The notes below the pieces were generated by a model. It did not search any database. It was not told where the DNA came from and saw nothing but the letters and a program-made list of their open reading frames with translations. Below, in pieces: positions 61,585 through 64,000 of a stretch of DNA of 64,000 nucleotides (the first letter of the stretch is position 1; each line of letters opens with the position of its first letter). This DNA is from Pratylenchus scribneri (lineage: Eukaryota; Nematoda; Chromadorea; Rhabditida; Pratylenchidae), in contig JAQSEB010000114.1 in the NCBI GenBank assembly GCA_030063045.1, positions 2,232,001 to 2,296,000 on the forward strand. Direction: 5' to 3'. Position numbers and translations under genes: made by a program.

Positions 61585-61702
61585 TGAATGAATGAATGAA
61601 TGAAAGCACGAAAATGCATATTCCCTCTAGCAAAATATTCCCCAACCAGTTCGAGGAATGATCGATGCCCTAGGGGCACATTCATTCATTCATTCATTCA
61701 TT
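61585..61702. repeat. Inverted pair of tetranucleotide microsatellites
   Basis: A (GAAT)n run at about 61585-61606 and a (CATT)n run at about 61679-61702 are reverse complements about 75 bp apart. A hairpin with a stem of about 20 bp is possible. Confidence 0.75.
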
Positions 61703-61991
61703 TTTGTGAGCATTTTTCGTCAACAAATTTGGCATTTCTACAAAAAAATCTGCCCCCTTCCCAAAAAATGCAAATGCTAAACAATTAATCACAAAATCTG
61801 TCTAAAAATTCTCTCAGCTGGATTTTGCTATTTTCCAAAAAAAGAACATTTTTGTATTTATAGTATTTTTTGTTCCATTTTTTCTCATTAGAAACTATCA
61901 ATCTTCAAATCAATCTTCTGGAAAGCATAACATTCAACAAAATTTAAAAGAAAAGAGACTGATTTATTTCGAACAGGAATTTTTAGCTTTG

Positions 61992-62315
61992 CCATTCTTT
62001 TAGCTCATAGCTTAATAAGGAAGTAACCAATTTAGGAAGGAAATATGCCAATCGAAAGTCATAAATGTCCTCTAAAAAATGGCCACACTAATTTTTGTGA
62101 TAATTTAAATTATGATAATTTTAGAAATTATAAAATAAGCGGCTTAACACCTCTAAAAATTTGGGCTTATTAAACCTAAAGACATGTAACTTTCTTAAAA
62201 GTTGGATTTCATAAAATTTAAAATTGGCAAAATTGTTGAGGAAAGTTTAGGCTTTACAATGGTATATCGCCTTTTAGGATTGGCTATTGCCTCTATAAGC
62301 TATAATTAAAATGGC
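61992..62315. repeat. MITE family A, copy 7
   Basis: The left end is CCATTCTTTTAGCTCATAGC with an AAGTAACCAATTTAGGAAGG block. The right end carries TTTTAGGATTGGCTATTGCC and AATTAAAATGGCC. The termini are readily paired and the interior has no coding sequence. Confidence 0.8.
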
Positions 62316-63251
62316 CAAATTATTAACTCTGCCATCTAAATTAATGGAATTCGATGCCAAATTCACTTTAAATTTGATTGAATTTATTCAATTTATTGGG
62401 AACAATAGATCACACTCATTTTTTGACCAATCCGCGCCCTTCCATTTTCCAATCCAATTAATGAACGGAACGATCGCATTCATTCATTACTGTCACACAA
62501 AAATGAGCACCGCAACCCACAAAACAGTGAACAAACCATCCATCCAATCCAATTCCCCCATTCCTTCCTTGGCTTCTGCAAAAAACACGCGCAGCGGTCG
62601 ACCTCACCGAAAATTCCCTAGCTATGCCATTTTTTGTCGGAGGGATGCCGGCCAATTTCCCTTCACCCGTCATTTTGGTGGTCGTCTGTCAGGAAGGTGG
62701 TTGAGGCGGCGGCAGGAGATTAATTTTACCTTTTTTCCCAATTTATGCCCAGCGTGAAGCCAAAAACCCTCTGCCAACCTTTTCCCTAAAACCTCTCTTC
62801 CAAAATGCCGCCTTCCATCCTCCTTTCCTTTTGGCTTTTGGGTCAGTCGGGAAATGCCGCCACAAATAGGTTGGAAACAGTTTTAGGCAAAAAATGACTG
62901 TGTGAGGACCCAACCGACCAATTCGCTCATTTTTGGTAAGGAATGCGCAAAGAAGAAGGAAAACCGGATGGGCGAAAAGAAAGAAGTGGGGTTTACTGTA
63001 CATTGGAAAAGGGAAGGAAAAGAGGAAAGGCGGCAGTGAAAAGGAAAAGATGGGCACAAAATGTTGGCTGACTGAATGGAGAAGGATGGAATTGGGAAGG
63101 ATGCCATGGGAAAGTACAAAAATGGTTGGATGGGATGGATGGGCCCAAACAAAAATGGTCGACAAAAAAAGAACTAAACACATTTCCGGTTTTGGCTAAA
63201 AGTTCAAATTTTGGTTTAAGAGATGGAAATTGAATAGAAAATTAAATCAAA

Positions 63252-63512
63252 TATACCGTAAATTCTCTTTTAATAGCCCAGTCTCTAATAAAATAATTCC
63301 CCATCCTCAATTTTGAGGGCTCATATCTACTGACAGGGTAAACTTTAAGAAAGATTTTTTATTGCATTTTCTTAATTTTTTAAAGCTCTATAAAATCCTA
63401 TATAATTTGTTCAAAAATATCCACAAATTAAGCAATTAGACCCAAATTTTTCCAATTTTTTATGGGGTTGAAAAATAATTCCCCATGGGGTATTAAAAGA
63501 TAATATACGGTG
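63252..63512. repeat. MITE family B, copy 2
   Basis: The left end is ATACCGTAAATTCTCTTTTA. The complement of the right end is CACCGTATATTATCTTTTAA; both run into ATAGCCC/ATACCCC. About 260 bp, with no coding sequence. Related to the element at 234-391. Confidence 0.65.
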
Positions 63513-64000
63513 TTGGTTATTAACGCCATTTTTACACATAGCCATGTAGCCATTTTTGGCAAACAAAACAAACAAATAATATGCCTTCCAAATGAGTCAT
63601 CACATAAACAGCTGCTTGAAAACGCATAAATTTTGCACACACGTCAAAATGCCCTAAAAATGGTCTCCAAAAAAAGTAACTCAAAAATTCTTTCATCATT
63701 TCCCTCTCCTCCCATACATATTTCAATTTCGAATTCACCCAATCCATCCATCCATTTTCGAAGGACTCCATTTTCCAGTTGAGCACACTTTTTATGGCCA
63801 AACGGTGGAATTGGCCAATGGCCAGTGAGGAGGGGGGAGGGGGGTTGCCGTATTCCCTTGAGGAGGGAAGCGGTGGCCAAAAGGTTGGCTGAGAAGGGCT
63901 TTGGAATGGAGGAGGGAAATTAAATTAAGGCCACAAGGACTGAATGATGGGGCAAATGAGGAAATGAGAGAGGGGATGAATAGATGGGAAGGAAGGAAGG

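Larger units (their letters stand above)
58309..64000. other. Non-coding, transposon-rich right end
   Basis: No supported exon. It holds an inverted-terminus DNA element (58632-59544), two family A MITEs (59671-59935, 61992-62315), a family B MITE (63252-63512), inverted GAAT/CATT microsatellites (61585-61702) and pyrimidine-rich low-complexity DNA. It may be a long intron of the gene beginning at 57496. Confidence 0.5.

Noticed and set aside
62311..62757. 148-codon plus-strand frame as a gene
   Set aside because: Its start codon lies in the terminal repeat of a MITE, and the peptide shows no domain or splice evidence.

Overview
The window is eukaryotic, A+T-rich and gene-sparse. It looks like nematode DNA: introns are compact (many 43-70 nt), and the genes include a TAX-4-like cyclic-nucleotide-gated channel, a nematode-type patched-related (PTR) protein, Orai and PI4KA. 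I cannot name the species. A plant-parasitic or other clade IV nematode is only a guess.

Layout. Six protein genes lie on the minus strand; one partial gene and most repeats make up the rest. From left to right they are: the 5' part of a CNG channel gene (424-4164, running off the left edge); a very large tandem array of about 30- and 39-bp units (5338-24863); orai (25150-27743, 7 exons, 557 aa); an unrecognised Q/N-rich gene (28706-30759, 4 exons, 249 aa) with an intron-containing tRNA-Ile(UAU) nested in its last intron; PI4KA (31507-41309, 34 exons, 2203 aa); CMC2 (41451-41868, 3 exons, 106 aa), only 141 bp upstream of PI4KA; and a PTR gene (42532-48157, 17 exons, 901 aa). I built the exon models by hand from splice signals and homology. 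For the five complete models (orai, the Q/N-rich gene, PI4KA, CMC2, ptr) the summed exon lengths are divisible by three and every junction phase agrees.

The right third (50.6-64 kb) is mostly non-coding. It is pyrimidine-rich and microsatellite-rich and carries transposon-derived repeats. Two plausible 5' exons of an unrecognised plus-strand gene lie at 57496-58308.

Repeats dominate. The 19.5-kb array contains the palindrome CTTTCCGGAAAG in nearly every unit and has been rearranged by nested duplications of 0.5-6 kb. Smaller arrays of the same repeat sit inside a ptr intron and upstream of ptr, and two of them share founder-like boundary sequence. A MITE family with long terminal inverted repeats occupies three consecutive introns of the CNG gene and one of ptr. 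A tRNA-derived SINE family has entered at least five PI4KA introns. A 913-bp TA-flanked element with 26-bp inverted termini lies at 58.6-59.5 kb.

The genes do not form one pathway. CNG, Orai and PI4KA all bear on membrane and calcium signalling, but their adjacency is probably incidental. CMC2-PI4KA is the only operon-like pair.
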